A DNA stretch of 64,000 bases from Algibacter amylolyticus (GCF_014202225.1 NZ_JACHGE010000009.1:62001-126000); one strand, 5' to 3'; positions 24,328 through 33,656 are shown, numbered from the stretch's first letter. Notes: generated by a model from the sequence alone, not told the origin. Translations and numbers: made by a program.

Positions 24328-24674
24328 GCCAATCTAATAATCAGGTTTAAATTAGTTATAACATCATACTATTGCTATTCTAAAATCTAGATTTTAATAG
24401 TTATTATTGCTTATTTGTATTCTAGTTTTAATTGCAGCTGATAGTTGCCTTATTTACATAATTAAAGTGAGTGCTTAGTAGTTAACACATAGAGTTCTAT
24501 TCATCTCATGTCTTATTTTCTTATTTATTTAGAATAGGATTTCAATTCATCATACAAATTTTACAGTTCGGTAATTAAGAGTTTTTGAAGTTGCCCTTGT
24601 AGTGCACCTTTGCGTTATGTTACTTGTTTTTCAGTAACTCATTAAAAAAATCGAACAGTAAAATTACATTCATC
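24328..24674. other. Gene-free stretch before the TonB-dependent receptor
   Basis: About 350 bases without a convincing gene or clear terminator. TTTG at 24584-24587 and CACCTTTG at 24605-24612 form a weak promoter candidate with a spacing of 17 nt, shorter than usual. Confidence 0.4.
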
Positions 24675-26828
24675 ATGAAAAAAATTACCATGATCCTAGT
24701 GGCGATAATCAGCCTACAAGTATCGGCTCAAACCATTATAAGCGGAACCATTCTTAATGCAAAGAACGAACCTGTAGAAGGTGCTAACGTTTATTTAGAA
24801 GGTACGTACGATGGCGCTACTTCTAACGAAAAAGGGGCCTTTTATTTTGATACCCCAGCAAAAGGAACCCAAACTTTAGTGGTTTCATTTTTGGCTTACG
24901 AGCCATTTACAATTGTTGGCGATGTCACTTTTATGAAAGCTATAGAAGTAAAATTACGAGAAGATGTAAGCGCTTTAGATGCCGTGGTATTATCGGCAGG
25001 AACATTTTCGGCAGGCGATAACAGTAAAGTAAATGCTTTAAAACCTCTAGATGTAGTAACTACTGCCAGTGCATTAGGCGATTTTGTAGGTGCTTTACAA
25101 ACCTTACCAGGAACTACAACGGTGGCCGAAGATGGCAGGTTATTTGTAAGAGGTGGCGATGCTAACGAAACTCAAATTTTTATTGATGGTATTCGTGTAT
25201 TTACGCCCTATTCTCCAACTACTAATAATGCACCAACACGTGGTAGATATTCGCCTTTTTTGTTTGATGGCATTACGTTTTCAACTGGAGGATATTCCGC
25301 CGAATATGGGCAAGCCTTGTCGAGTGTTTTACTTTTAAATACAACAGATGAGCCCGATCAAGAAAAAACAGATATAGGTATAATGAGTCTTGGTGCTACG
25401 CTTGGTAATACGCAAAAATGGAAAAAGAGCGCTTTAAGCGTTAATGCATCATACATAAATTTAACACCTTATAATACTATTTTTAAAAGTAGAAATGATT
25501 GGATAAAGCCTTTTGAAACCGCATCGGGTGAAGCTGTTTTTAGAAAGAAAACAAACTCTGGCTTGTTTAAGCTTTACGGAGCTTTTGATGCTACTAATTT
25601 CGAACTTACTCAAGATGATATTAATGAGCCAGAAGGGGCATATTTTAAACTTAAAAATAATAATTTTTACCTAAACGGATCGTATCAAGGTGTATTAAAT
25701 GATACTTGGTCTTTTTTTAGTGGTGTTAGTTTAACGCAGGCTAAAAACGACTTAAATATAATTGAAAGCAAGATAAATAATCATGAAAAGTCATTGCACG
25801 CTAAAATGAAATTTAAAAACAGAATTAGTAACCGTTTGAAACTTTATTTTGGAACAGAATATTTTGGAACTCAATTTACCGAATCGTATAAAGATGCTTC
25901 TGTTGTCCATGAAGATTATGGATATAATAATAACATTGCAGCCGTTTTTGCCGAAGCCGATATATTTATATCTAAAAATTTAGCGCTTAAAACTGGGCTA
26001 CGTGGCGAGTATAGTGCAATTTTTAAAGATTTTTCTATGGCACCACGAGTTTCGGTTGCTTATAAAACAAGTAGCAAAAGTCAAGTATCTCTCGCTTATG
26101 GTAATTTTTATCAAAACCCTTCAAGTAATATTTTAAAGTTTAATACAGACTTAAAAGCAGAAAATGCGTCGCATTATATTTTTAATTATCAATACAATGG
26201 CGATAGAAAAATTTTTAGAGTCGAAGGCTATTATAAAAACTATAGTAATTTAGTTAAGTATGATACCGAGTTCACCAATTTTAACAGCAATTATACTAGC
26301 AATGGTAGTGGTTATGCCACAGGGTTAGATTTGTTTTGGCGAGATAGTAAAAGCATTAAAAATTTCGATTATTGGTTAAGTTATTCGCTTTTAGATACCC
26401 AACGCGATTACAATAATTTTCCAACAAAAGCACAACCTAATTTTGCAAATACGCATAATGCATCGGTTGTGGGGAAATATTGGATAGATTCATTGCGCAG
26501 TCAAGTTGGTATGAGTTATAGTTTTGCTTCGGGCAGGACGTATACTAATCCTAATAATACAGGTTTTTTAAACCATAAAACAAAATCATTTAACAGCTTA
26601 AGTTTAAATTGGGCCTATTTAATTAGTCCTCAAAAAATACTCTATGCCTCTGTAAATAATGTGTTAGGATTTAAAAATATTAACGGTTACCAATATGCCA
26701 ATGCGCCAGATTTAAATGGGACTTTTAATAGACGTGCTTTACAACCAGCAACCGATCAGTTCTTTTTTGTAGGGTTCTTTTGGACTATTAGTGAGGATAA
26801 AAAGAGCAATCAGTTAGATAATTTATAG
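24675..26828 (+). CDS. TonB-dependent receptor with carboxypeptidase-like N-terminal domain
   Basis: The start at 24675 gives a clean Sec signal (MKKITMILVAIISLQVSAQ) and 717 residues; the frame opens 17 codons earlier. A CarboxypepD_reg-like domain (about 20-105, GTILNAKNEPVEGANVYLEG) precedes a plug (DFVGALQTLPGTTTVAEDGRLF split by RGGDANETQIFIDGI) and an outer-membrane beta-barrel ending in an aromatic residue-rich strand. No SusD partner is adjacent, so a small ligand such as a siderophore, vitamin or peptide is as likely as a glycan. It follows the GH20 gene on the same strand with a 347-nt gap. Confidence 0.9.
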   Translation: MKKITMILVAIISLQVSAQTIISGTILNAKNEPVEGANVYLEGTYDGATSNEKGAFYFDTPAKGTQTLVVSFLAYEPFTIVGDVTFMKAIEVKLREDVSALDAVVLSAGTFSAGDNSKVNALKPLDVVTTASALGDFVGALQTLPGTTTVAEDGRLFVRGGDANETQIFIDGIRVFTPYSPTTNNAPTRGRYSPFLFDGITFSTGGYSAEYGQALSSVLLLNTTDEPDQEKTDIGIMSLGATLGNTQKWKKSALSVNASYINLTPYNTIFKSRNDWIKPFETASGEAVFRKKTNSGLFKLYGAFDATNFELTQDDINEPEGAYFKLKNNNFYLNGSYQGVLNDTWSFFSGVSLTQAKNDLNIIESKINNHEKSLHAKMKFKNRISNRLKLYFGTEYFGTQFTESYKDASVVHEDYGYNNNIAAVFAEADIFISKNLALKTGLRGEYSAIFKDFSMAPRVSVAYKTSSKSQVSLAYGNFYQNPSSNILKFNTDLKAENASHYIFNYQYNGDRKIFRVEGYYKNYSNLVKYDTEFTNFNSNYTSNGSGYATGLDLFWRDSKSIKNFDYWLSYSLLDTQRDYNNFPTKAQPNFANTHNASVVGKYWIDSLRSQVGMSYSFASGRTYTNPNNTGFLNHKTKSFNSLSLNWAYLISPQKILYASVNNVLGFKNINGYQYANAPDLNGTFNRRALQPATDQFFFVGFFWTISEDKKSNQLDNL

Positions 26829-27002
26829 CATTTAGTATTGGAGACGGGAGAGGTTTTATAAGGATATAAACTTCATCATATTCTACATTTTGTTCTTTCT
26901 CCATTCTAATTGCTTTTTCGCGAAGCTTTTAATCTTCAATATCTTGAATGCTAAATCCTCTAGTTCTCATGTACCTTCTGTATGTTTATTCTTTTCTTTA
27001 TT

Positions 27003-27329
27003 CTATTGCGAAACTGCCTTTAAGCCAACAATAGATCCTATTAAAGTGATGATAAAAAATAACCTTAAAAACGTAGCAGGTTCTTTAAACACAAGTATAC
27101 CTATCAAGACCGTTCCAACTGCTCCAATGCCTGTCCAAACGGCATAAGCGGTTCCAATGGGTAATGTTTGTGAGGCTTTAATTAATAGGCCCATACTTAT
27201 ACCGCACGTAATAATAAAACCTAAATACCAAAAACACATGTCGATTCCGGTAGTTTCTTTTGCTTTTCCTAAGCAAAAAGCGAAGGAGACTTCAAAAAGT
27301 CCAGCGATTATTAATAGAATCCAATTCAT
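27003..27329 (-). CDS. SMR family exporter, SugE/Gdx-like
   Basis: A 108-residue protein with four hydrophobic helices. Glu13 in LFEVSFAFCLGKAKE is the family's essential acidic residue, and GTAYAVWTGIGAVGTVLIGI is close to the SugE/Gdx consensus. Gdx-type members export guanidinium, while EmrE-type members export quaternary ammonium dyes; the sequence favours the former. Works as a dual-topology dimer in the inner membrane. No guanidine riboswitch was seen. It is 15 nt downstream of the ACT-domain gene and likely co-transcribed with it. Confidence 0.88.
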   Translation of the reverse strand: MNWILLIIAGLFEVSFAFCLGKAKETTGIDMCFWYLGFIITCGISMGLLIKASQTLPIGTAYAVWTGIGAVGTVLIGILVFKEPATFLRLFFIITLIGSIVGLKAVSQ

Positions 27330-27344
27330 TCGTTTTTAGTTTAT

Positions 27345-27737
27345 TTATTTGGAAAATGAATTCAATATTTCCATAGCTTTATCCGTGTCCTTTTTATCAA
27401 CAAAAATATGATCGTGATAATAGGCAGCAACAACATTGCAGCTAATTCCGTTTTTAGATAGTGCATTGGAAAATGCAGATGTTAAACCTACGGCTTCTAA
27501 TGAGGAGTGTACGGTAAGTGTAATCCAAGAGGCAACAAAAGAGTAGTCTAAATTTAGTTGGTCCGCGATTTCTCTTTTAGCAACTATAGTTATGCTTTCG
27601 TCTTCTTTAAAAGTCATAATCACTTGACTGATATTTATACTATTTAGATTTTTCGTTTTGCAAAACACAAATTCACCCACGTTGTGTTTTGGTTTCATTG
27701 ACTTTAAAAGAATGTCTAGTTGTTTTTCTCCGCTCAT
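27345..27737 (-). CDS. ACT-domain protein of unknown role
   Basis: A 130-residue cytosolic protein made of two ACT-like halves, a COG3602-type arrangement. The first half includes GEFVFCKTK and a strand-rich VIMTFKEDESITIVAKRE. The second, TLTVHSSLEAVGLTSAFSNALSKNGISCNVVAAYYHDHIFV, is typical of ligand-binding ACT domains. No enzymatic motif is present. It sits 2 nt downstream of the DJ-1/PfpI gene and may bind an amino acid, but function is unknown. Confidence 0.8.
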   Translation of the reverse strand: MSGEKQLDILLKSMKPKHNVGEFVFCKTKNLNSINISQVIMTFKEDESITIVAKREIADQLNLDYSFVASWITLTVHSSLEAVGLTSAFSNALSKNGISCNVVAAYYHDHIFVDKKDTDKAMEILNSFSK

Positions 27738-27739
27738 TT

Positions 27740-28549
27740 TTACTTTGTGTTTTTTGCTAGTTTTTGCAATTCATTTAAGGTGGCTTTACCAACGCTATGA
27801 GCAGATTGTGGATTCTGACCTGTTACTAATCGTTGGTCGGTAACTACGTGTTTATTAAAGGGAGCAGATTTCTCGAAAATAGCACCACGCGCTCTTAATT
27901 GATCTTCTAATAAAAAAGGAACGACATCCTCTAGTTTTACTTTTACTTCTTCTTCATTGGTAAATGCATTTACTTTTTTACCATCTACAAGATATTTTCC
28001 GTTACTTAATTTAATGTTTACAAGGCCAGCAGGTCCGTGACATACCGCGCTTATTACGCCGTTGTTTTCGTAAATTTGTTGTGCAATTTCTGCAATTTCC
28101 GTGTTATTTGCAAAATCCCACATCGCACCATGACCACCTGCATAATGTATGGCTACATAGTCTTCCGGATTTACTTCACTTGGCTTTTTAGTGTTTTCAA
28201 TTTTATTGCGATACGTGTTGTTATCCCAAAATTTCTTATTGATAGCATCAGTCATATCGAAGGCATCTACAGGAGCTTTTCCACCTTGTGGACTCACAAA
28301 ATCTATATCGTAACCAGCGCTGTGTAAAACATCCCAAGGATGAGAAACTTCACCAAGATAATAACCTGTTTTTTCTCCAGTATCTCCTTTTTTACTATGG
28401 CTTGTAACTACAAATAATATCTTTTTTGCGACTTTAGTTTCTTCTTTTACAGTAGAATTGTCCGATTTGTTTTTAGTGTTACAGCTTATAAGTAATGCTA
28501 TAAACATGAATAGATAAAGAGGCGTTTTAAGTTTTTTGATAATGTGCAT
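27740..28549 (-). CDS. DJ-1/PfpI (Hsp31-like) family lipoprotein
   Basis: A 269-residue protein with a lipoprotein signal (ALLISC, Cys23) followed by a type-1 glutamine-amidotransferase-like fold. The nucleophile elbow is AVCHGPAG with Cys170-His171, and Glu67 (YLGEVSHPW) matches the conserved acidic residue. Related proteins act as glyoxalase III, deglycase-like or chaperone proteins. A lipid-anchored, extracytoplasmic location is unusual for the cytosolic members. It heads an apparent operon with the ACT-domain and SMR genes. Confidence 0.88.
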   Translation of the reverse strand: MHIIKKLKTPLYLFMFIALLISCNTKNKSDNSTVKEETKVAKKILFVVTSHSKKGDTGEKTGYYLGEVSHPWDVLHSAGYDIDFVSPQGGKAPVDAFDMTDAINKKFWDNNTYRNKIENTKKPSEVNPEDYVAIHYAGGHGAMWDFANNTEIAEIAQQIYENNGVISAVCHGPAGLVNIKLSNGKYLVDGKKVNAFTNEEEVKVKLEDVVPFLLEDQLRARGAIFEKSAPFNKHVVTDQRLVTGQNPQSAHSVGKATLNELQKLAKNTK

Positions 28550-28698
28550 ATTTAAAATGTTTTAAAGTTAATTTTAAAATCATTCTTGCTTAATAAATAG
28601 TAAAATAAAATTACCCCGTATAGCAAAGAATAATAGAGCACAAAACTCTTAAACATTTTGCAGAAACTATTTAACAAATGATAAAAAAAGAAAGCTTA

Positions 28699-29259
28699 TT
28701 ATATCTCTGCGCGAATTCTACTTAAACTAACTTGTGTAATGCCTAAATAAGAAGCGATATGGCCTAATTGTACACGTTTAATTAAGTCTGGATTGTTTTC
28801 TAGAAGTTCTATATAGCGTTCTCTAGCTGTTCCTAATTGACGAGAAATAAGTCGTTCTTCAGTTTTAATAAGTTCCTGTTCGGCAAACCTACGTCCCCAG
28901 TTTGCTATATGTATGTCTTTTTCAAAAAGCTTCTGTAATTTTTCAGTTTTTAGCTCGTATAATTCACACTCTTCTAGTAGCTCTATGTCTTCGTAACCTT
29001 TTTGATTGGTAACATAGCTTTTCATTGAAATAACGGGGTCTCCTTCTTTCCCGAACCAAAATGTAATTTCATTATCGGTGGAATTGGTATAGGCGCGCAC
29101 AATTCCTTTTTTAATAAAATAAATACTACTTTCAATTTTGTCGGCTCTTAATAGAACATGTTTTTTAGGAAAATTAATTTCTGAAATACATGCTTTAATT
29201 ATCGATTTTGAAGTTTCAGGTAAAGGATATATGTTGTTCAGAATTTGATCTATAATCAT
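28699..29259 (-). CDS. Crp/Fnr family regulator (second)
   Basis: A 186-residue transcription factor with an N-terminal cNMP-binding-like domain (about 15-115) and a C-terminal helix-turn-helix, LGHIASYLGITQVSLSRIRAEI. It ends right after the recognition helix, as is usual in the abundant Bacteroidota Crp subgroup. It differs from the other regulator in this window: no cysteine cluster and a QVSLSR recognition helix. The first codons overlap the end of the DUF3124 gene by 4 nt, so the two are translationally coupled. Confidence 0.9.
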   Translation of the reverse strand: MIIDQILNNIYPLPETSKSIIKACISEINFPKKHVLLRADKIESSIYFIKKGIVRAYTNSTDNEITFWFGKEGDPVISMKSYVTNQKGYEDIELLEECELYELKTEKLQKLFEKDIHIANWGRRFAEQELIKTEERLISRQLGTARERYIELLENNPDLIKRVQLGHIASYLGITQVSLSRIRAEI

Positions 29260-29765
29260 TGAATGCGCTTTGCCTGTGTGGTAAAGGATAAACCTTGTTG
29301 TCCTTTAGTAGAATTCATAACACCTTCAAATAAAGGTTCTGGACAGCCTTTCGGGACTTTCCATTCAAAAATAAAATTAGAGCCTGTGCCACCAGCAACA
29401 TCGGTTTCACCAATTATAATTTCGGTGGTTTCCATAGGTCCTAAATAAATTGGATCTTTAAAATAGGTTTTTACAGGTGCTCCATGAGAATCGTAGTAGT
29501 TAGCCTTTAAAAGGTATATGGTGTCTAAATCGCTGGTGTTTCTTAAGCTCACCATAACAGTTAAATTATGCGTAGTATGCTCAGACACACTATAAATTTG
29601 AGAATATATAGATAGGTACGATTTACCAAATTCTAGAGAATCTGTAGTCTTTATATTTGCCTTACGTTTCGACCAATTTTCATGATGAAGCGAACTAACT
29701 TCTTTCGTTTCATTACAACTTAAAATAATAAAGAATAGAGCGAGCGAAAAATATTTTAGTTTCAT
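29256..29765 (-). CDS. DUF3124-type lipoprotein
   Basis: A 169-residue protein with a lipoprotein signal (FFIILSC, Cys16). The region from about residue 45 matches DUF3124: SLEFGKSYLSIYSQIYS, LTVMVSLRNTSDLDTIYL, and TEIIIGETDVAGGTGSNFIFEW. These are extracytoplasmic beta-sandwich proteins of unknown function. It overlaps the Crp-like gene by 4 nt, and TATATTTG at 29804-29797 is a plausible -7 element. Confidence 0.82.
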   Translation of the reverse strand: MKLKYFSLALFFIILSCNETKEVSSLHHENWSKRKANIKTTDSLEFGKSYLSIYSQIYSVSEHTTHNLTVMVSLRNTSDLDTIYLLKANYYDSHGAPVKTYFKDPIYLGPMETTEIIIGETDVAGGTGSNFIFEWKVPKGCPEPLFEGVMNSTKGQQGLSFTTQAKRIQ

Positions 29766-29796
29766 TTTAATGCGATTTTATTCAAATGCTGTATTA

Positions 29797-29804
29797 CAAA
29801 TATA
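29797..29804 (-). promoter_or_regulatory. -7 element of the DUF3124-Crp operon
   Basis: On the minus strand TATATTTG matches TAnnTTTG exactly, about 30 nt upstream of the DUF3124 start codon. No -33 TTTG was found. Confidence 0.5.
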
Positions 29805-29934
29805 ACACACCCTACCTAGAAACGTTTATGCATGCGGCATGAAATTACTTTTTTAACTCATATTTTAAAGGGCGTTAAACTTTAAAATCAATAATGTTTG
29901 TCATATTAAATTAAAAGGGGGTCAATTTTAAGAT

Positions 29935-29978
29935 ATGACAAATATCATAGTTGATTAATTGAAGATACAATAATTTTA
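29935..29978 (+). promoter_or_regulatory. Candidate FNR-type operator and promoter of the TonB gene
   Basis: ATGACAAATATCAT (29935-29948), one mismatch from a TGAT-N4-ATCA palindrome, is followed by exactly 22 nt and TAATTTTA (29971-29978). It can also be read as TATGA-N6-TCATA, a CRP-like palindrome. Ten-base inverted repeats TTTGTCATAT (29897-29906) and ATATGACAAA (29933-29942) surround the region. Confidence 0.6.
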
Positions 29979-30036
29979 GGGTATTGAAATTGAGATGACT
30001 TAATAAAGTATTAGCCATCTATTAAAACTAAATGTT

Positions 30037-30771
30037 ATGGAAGTTAAAAAAAATCCAAACCTAGACATAGGACGAAATAGTAGTATTTATTTTGCTATCG
30101 GACTAAATTTAATGTTGTTTTTATCTTGGCAGGCTATAGAATATAGAACTTATGATAAAGTAGAGTCTAATATCGATGTTGTAGAAATGGAAGATGTAGT
30201 AGAAGAAGAAATTCCTATTATTGCCATGAGTACGCCTCCGCCACCGCCACCGCCGCCACCTGCGGCTATTAGCGAATCGGTTGAAATTGTAGATGATACT
30301 GTTGAAATTGAAGAAACTATAATTGAAAGTTCAGAAATTGATCAATCTGATGCTATTGAAGAGCGTATTGTATCTGTTGGAGATGTGGTTGTCGATGAAA
30401 TAGAAGAGGACGTTCAAGTAGCTTTCGCTGTTATAGAAGATGTACCAGTATTTCCTGGTTGCGAGGGCTTATCTAAACAAGCAACTAAAGACTGTTTTCA
30501 AAAAAAGATGTTAGCGCATGTAACTAGTAATTTTAATTACCCACAAGCTGCTTTAGATTTAGGTATTCAAGGTCGAGTTTCTGTAATATTTGTAATAGAT
30601 AAAACGGGATACATAACCGGAATTCGCTCTAGAGGTCCAGATCAAATATTACAAAAAGAAGCAGAACGTATTATAGGTAAATTACCAAAAATGCAACCTG
30701 GTAAACAACGTGGTAAACCTGTAAAAGTTGCATACGCTGTACCTATCTTCTTTAAGTATGATGGTGGTTAG
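30037..30771 (+). CDS. tonB: Energy transducer TonB
   Basis: A 244-residue protein with one N-terminal membrane helix (about 17-33, IYFAIGLNLMLFLSW), a proline run (STPPPPPPPPPAA), an acidic Glu/Val/Ile-rich spacer, and a TonB C-terminal domain from about residue 145. That domain includes VFPGCEGLSKQATKDCF with the two cysteines usual in Bacteroidota TonBs, and NFNYPQAALDLGIQGRV. It transmits proton-motive force to outer-membrane receptors; two are encoded in this window. ExbB/ExbD are not nearby. It has its own strong terminator. Confidence 0.93.
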   Translation: MEVKKNPNLDIGRNSSIYFAIGLNLMLFLSWQAIEYRTYDKVESNIDVVEMEDVVEEEIPIIAMSTPPPPPPPPPAAISESVEIVDDTVEIEETIIESSEIDQSDAIEERIVSVGDVVVDEIEEDVQVAFAVIEDVPVFPGCEGLSKQATKDCFQKKMLAHVTSNFNYPQAALDLGIQGRVSVIFVIDKTGYITGIRSRGPDQILQKEAERIIGKLPKMQPGKQRGKPVKVAYAVPIFFKYDGG

Positions 30772-30801
30772 TAGTTTTTAAATTTGTGACTATTTCAATA
30801 T

Positions 30802-30842
30802 AAAAGAGGTTGTTTGATAACATATCAAGCAGCCTCTTTTGG
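30802..30842. terminator. Strong terminator after tonB
   Basis: An 18-bp stem with two G-U pairs and a 3-nt loop, from AAAAGAGG at 30802 to CCTCTTTT at 30840. Confidence 0.85.
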
Positions 30843-30958
30843 TTGTTTGTTAGTTGTATTTTACAATTCAGTATTAAAAAATTACAATTCGGTAAGTTGG
30901 TTTTTTAAAACCTTTAGTTCTGTTGGATATTTGTTTCATCAATTTAAAATAATCAATC

Positions 30959-31582
30959 ATGAAACAATTATTTATTATCGCAACACTACTAATTTCTGGA
31001 TTAGGTACTGCACAAACAAACTATGAAAAAGGTATGCAAAAAGCCTTTGATTTATGGGCGCAAAACCAACCAATTGAAGCTTCTAATTTGTTTGAGCGTA
31101 TTGCACACGCAGAACCAGATAATTGGTTACCGCCATACTATGCGGCTCAAATTAATATCCTGTATAGTTTTGGCGAAAAAAATGAAGATGTCCTTTCTGC
31201 GAAACTTAAAAAAGCTCAAAATTTAATTAATGATGCTACCGCAATTTCAAAGGATAATCCAGAGATTTTGGTGCTTCAAGCCTTATTACACACGGTTTGG
31301 GTTACTTTTGATGGTGCAACCTATGGTATGACCCTATCAGGAAAAGTTATAGAGTTGTATACCAAAGCAAAACTAATAGATCCTACAAACCCTCGTGCTG
31401 TATATTGTAAAGCAGAGTGGGATATGGGCGGAGCAAAATATTTTGGTCAAGATACAACGCCATTTTGTAAAGATTTAGAGCATGCCACAGAACTTTTTGC
31501 TAACTTTAAACCAGAAACAGCATTTCACCCAAATTGGGGAGCAGATAGAGCAAAAATGTTGTTAGACGCTTGCGAGAAATAA
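30959..31582 (+). CDS. Exported TPR-like protein
   Basis: A 207-residue protein with a Sec signal peptide (MKQLFIIATLLISGLGTAQ) and helical repeats reminiscent of TPRs: YEKGMQKAFDLWAQNQPIEASNLFERIAHAEPDNW, then AKNLINDATAISKDNPEIL, then IELYTKAKLIDPTNPRAVY, each with small gaps. No catalytic motif. It lies 22 nt upstream of the LytS-type kinase gene, which suggests co-transcription and a periplasmic partner or output of that system, but this is inferred from position only. Confidence 0.8.
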   Translation: MKQLFIIATLLISGLGTAQTNYEKGMQKAFDLWAQNQPIEASNLFERIAHAEPDNWLPPYYAAQINILYSFGEKNEDVLSAKLKKAQNLINDATAISKDNPEILVLQALLHTVWVTFDGATYGMTLSGKVIELYTKAKLIDPTNPRAVYCKAEWDMGGAKYFGQDTTPFCKDLEHATELFANFKPETAFHPNWGADRAKMLLDACEK

Positions 31583-31604
31583 AACCGATTAGATAAAAAC
31601 CATC

Positions 31605-32945
31605 ATGATAAAATCAAATAAAAATATCATTATCACTGTAGTAATTGGCTGTATCATTTTTGCTATTGGCAATCTAATATCGGGTGGTTTTAATTTTAAA
31701 ACGGTAACAGAATTTTTAGTCAACTTTAGCTTTTATCAATTGTATTCCTTTGTATTAGGCTATTCTAATATGTTTTTTTTCGATTATATGGAACGTCGCA
31801 ACTGGAAAAAAAGCGATACCATAAAGCGGGTTGTTATTGGCATTATTGGGTCTACTGTTATAACATTAATTGGCCTGTTTGCTTTAAGAGCATCAACCGC
31901 TGTAATTTACGATGGTATTTCGTTTTCAGAGTTTCTAGCCAACGAGCACTTTAGGTTTTATCAATTTGGGTTATGGATCACCCTAACCATTGTTATTATT
32001 TTTCATGTTGTTTATTTTTATAATAAGTATCAGCAAAACAAAATAAAAGAGCAAAAAGTAATTGCAGGAACGGCAAGCGCTAAGTTCGATGCTTTAAAAA
32101 ACCAATTAGATCCACATTTTCTATTCAATAGTTTAAATGTTTTAACCAGTTTAATTGAAGAGAACCCCGTAAATGCTCAAAAGTTTACAACATCCCTATC
32201 CAAAGTGTATCGCTATGTTTTAGAGCAAAAAAACAAAGAACTGGTAACGGTAGACGAGGAGTTAAAATTCGCCAAAACCTACATGTCGCTGCTTAAAATG
32301 CGTTTCGAAGACAGTATTATTTTCAACATGCCCGAAAACGCATCAAACCCAGAAAGCAAAGTCGTGCCATTATCGTTACAATTACTACTAGAAAATGCAG
32401 TAAAACACAATACAGTTACCTCTAGTAAACCATTGCAAATTAGAATTTACGAGGACGCGGGTAATTTAATAGTCGAAAACAACTTACAACCCAAGCAAAT
32501 AGTGAAAAAGAGTAGTGGTGTTGGCTTAAGCAATATCATGCAACGCTATGGTTTATTAACCAACAAACAAGTAAATATATATAAAGAAGCAAACCGTTTT
32601 GCAGTGTCAATACCTATGCTTACTAAACAAATATCAGTTATGAGAAACGAACCATCCACATCAAAATTAGACGACAGTTACATGCGTGCATTAAATCACG
32701 TCGACGAGCTAAAAGGCTTCTATTACAGCCTAATATCTTACTGCTTAGTTATTCCCTTTTTAATCTTTATAAATTACCGAACTTATTGGGGTTTCCAATG
32801 GTTTTGGTTCCCAATGTTTGGTTGGGGCATAGGCTTAGCCATACAAGCCTTTAGAGTATTTATAAACGACGGTGCATTTGGCCGAAACTGGGAAAAGCGT
32901 AAAATGGAAGAGTATATGCAAAAAGATAAAAACGATTGGGATTAA
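31605..32945 (+). CDS. LytS/YehU-type sensor histidine kinase with C-terminal 2TM domain
   Basis: A 446-residue membrane kinase. Four hydrophobic helices occupy about residues 8-140. The His_kinase domain carries His171 in LDPHFLFNSLN, and the ATPase part has LLLENAVKHN and GVGLSNIMQRYGLL. After the kinase there is an additional 2TM domain at about 350-440 (ELKGFYYSLISYCLV, RTYWGFQWFWFPMFGWGIGL). It should pair with the LytTR regulator at the end of the operon. The 2TM tail matches the two small proteins that follow, which suggests they assemble together in the membrane. Confidence 0.92.
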   Translation: MIKSNKNIIITVVIGCIIFAIGNLISGGFNFKTVTEFLVNFSFYQLYSFVLGYSNMFFFDYMERRNWKKSDTIKRVVIGIIGSTVITLIGLFALRASTAVIYDGISFSEFLANEHFRFYQFGLWITLTIVIIFHVVYFYNKYQQNKIKEQKVIAGTASAKFDALKNQLDPHFLFNSLNVLTSLIEENPVNAQKFTTSLSKVYRYVLEQKNKELVTVDEELKFAKTYMSLLKMRFEDSIIFNMPENASNPESKVVPLSLQLLLENAVKHNTVTSSKPLQIRIYEDAGNLIVENNLQPKQIVKKSSGVGLSNIMQRYGLLTNKQVNIYKEANRFAVSIPMLTKQISVMRNEPSTSKLDDSYMRALNHVDELKGFYYSLISYCLVIPFLIFINYRTYWGFQWFWFPMFGWGIGLAIQAFRVFINDGAFGRNWEKRKMEEYMQKDKNDWD

Positions 32946-32957
32946 AATACTGTAGTC

Positions 32958-33260
32958 ATGCAAAATAATTTAGAAAACGAAATTAATAAAAAGCAAGAGC
33001 AGGCGCGCCAACACATCCAAAACATAAAAGGTTTTTACCAGCATCTTGTTGCCTATATTTTATTTACACCGTTTACCATTTTTATAAATTACAAAACCTA
33101 TTGGGATTATAAATGGTTTTGGTATTCCATAATTATTTGGGGTATAGCGGTAGCCATTCATGCACTTCGAGTTTTTGTGTTTAAAGATACTTTAGGCTCA
33201 AAATGGGAAGCACGCAAAATAGAAGAGATTATGCGAAAAGAAGAAAACAAATGGGAATAA
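32958..33260 (+). CDS. 2TM-domain protein
   Basis: A 100-residue protein consisting of a short charged N-terminus, two hydrophobic helices joined by a tight turn rich in aromatic residues (KTYWDYKWFWYSIIIWGIAV), and the C-terminal signature GSKWEARKIEEIMRKE. This is the Bacteroidota 2TM domain. It lies 12 nt after the kinase gene, and strongly resembles the C-terminus of that kinase. Confidence 0.88.
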   Translation: MQNNLENEINKKQEQARQHIQNIKGFYQHLVAYILFTPFTIFINYKTYWDYKWFWYSIIIWGIAVAIHALRVFVFKDTLGSKWEARKIEEIMRKEENKWE

Positions 33261-33283
33261 CAACTCCAATAATACACAACGCT

Positions 33284-33619
33284 ATGCAAAACGCTAATAT
33301 AGAACCATTCACTAAAAACAATCACGATAAAGAGCAAGCCTATATACGAGCCAAAAAACGCGTAAAAGCGCTAAAAGGTTTCTATTGGCACGCGTTCTGG
33401 TACATCCTAGTAAATATTTTTTTAATAGCCATGATAGCCATAAACTCAAGCAGTGCCCAATTCTGGCAATTTGGTACCTTTTCAACCGCTTTTTTCTGGG
33501 GTATTGGTATCGTTTTTCATGCCATAGGCGTATTTGGTAAAAACCCAATATTTAGTAAAGCCTGGGAAGAAAAAAAGATAAAACAATATATGGAAAAGGA
33601 TAAAAAACAGTGGAAATAA
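33284..33619 (+). CDS. 2TM-domain protein (second)
   Basis: The start is taken at 33284, giving 111 residues. An in-frame ATG at 33203 would overlap the previous gene by 58 nt and add a sequence unlike any 2TM protein. The core has the same layout as its neighbour: VKALKGFYWHAFWYILVNIFL, a second helix (FFWGIGIVFHAIGVF) and the end signature WEEKKIKQYMEKDKKQWK. It is the third 2TM domain in a row in this operon. Confidence 0.88.
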   Translation: MQNANIEPFTKNNHDKEQAYIRAKKRVKALKGFYWHAFWYILVNIFLIAMIAINSSSAQFWQFGTFSTAFFWGIGIVFHAIGVFGKNPIFSKAWEEKKIKQYMEKDKKQWK

Positions 33620-33656
33620 AATGTGGCTTCAAGTATTTAAAAAGACTTTAGAAGTT

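Noticed and set aside
24584-24612. Promoter of the TonB-dependent receptor at TTTG and CACCTTTG.
   Set aside because: The spacing is 17 nt rather than 19-21 and the -7 element starts with C, so it is too weak to call as a feature.
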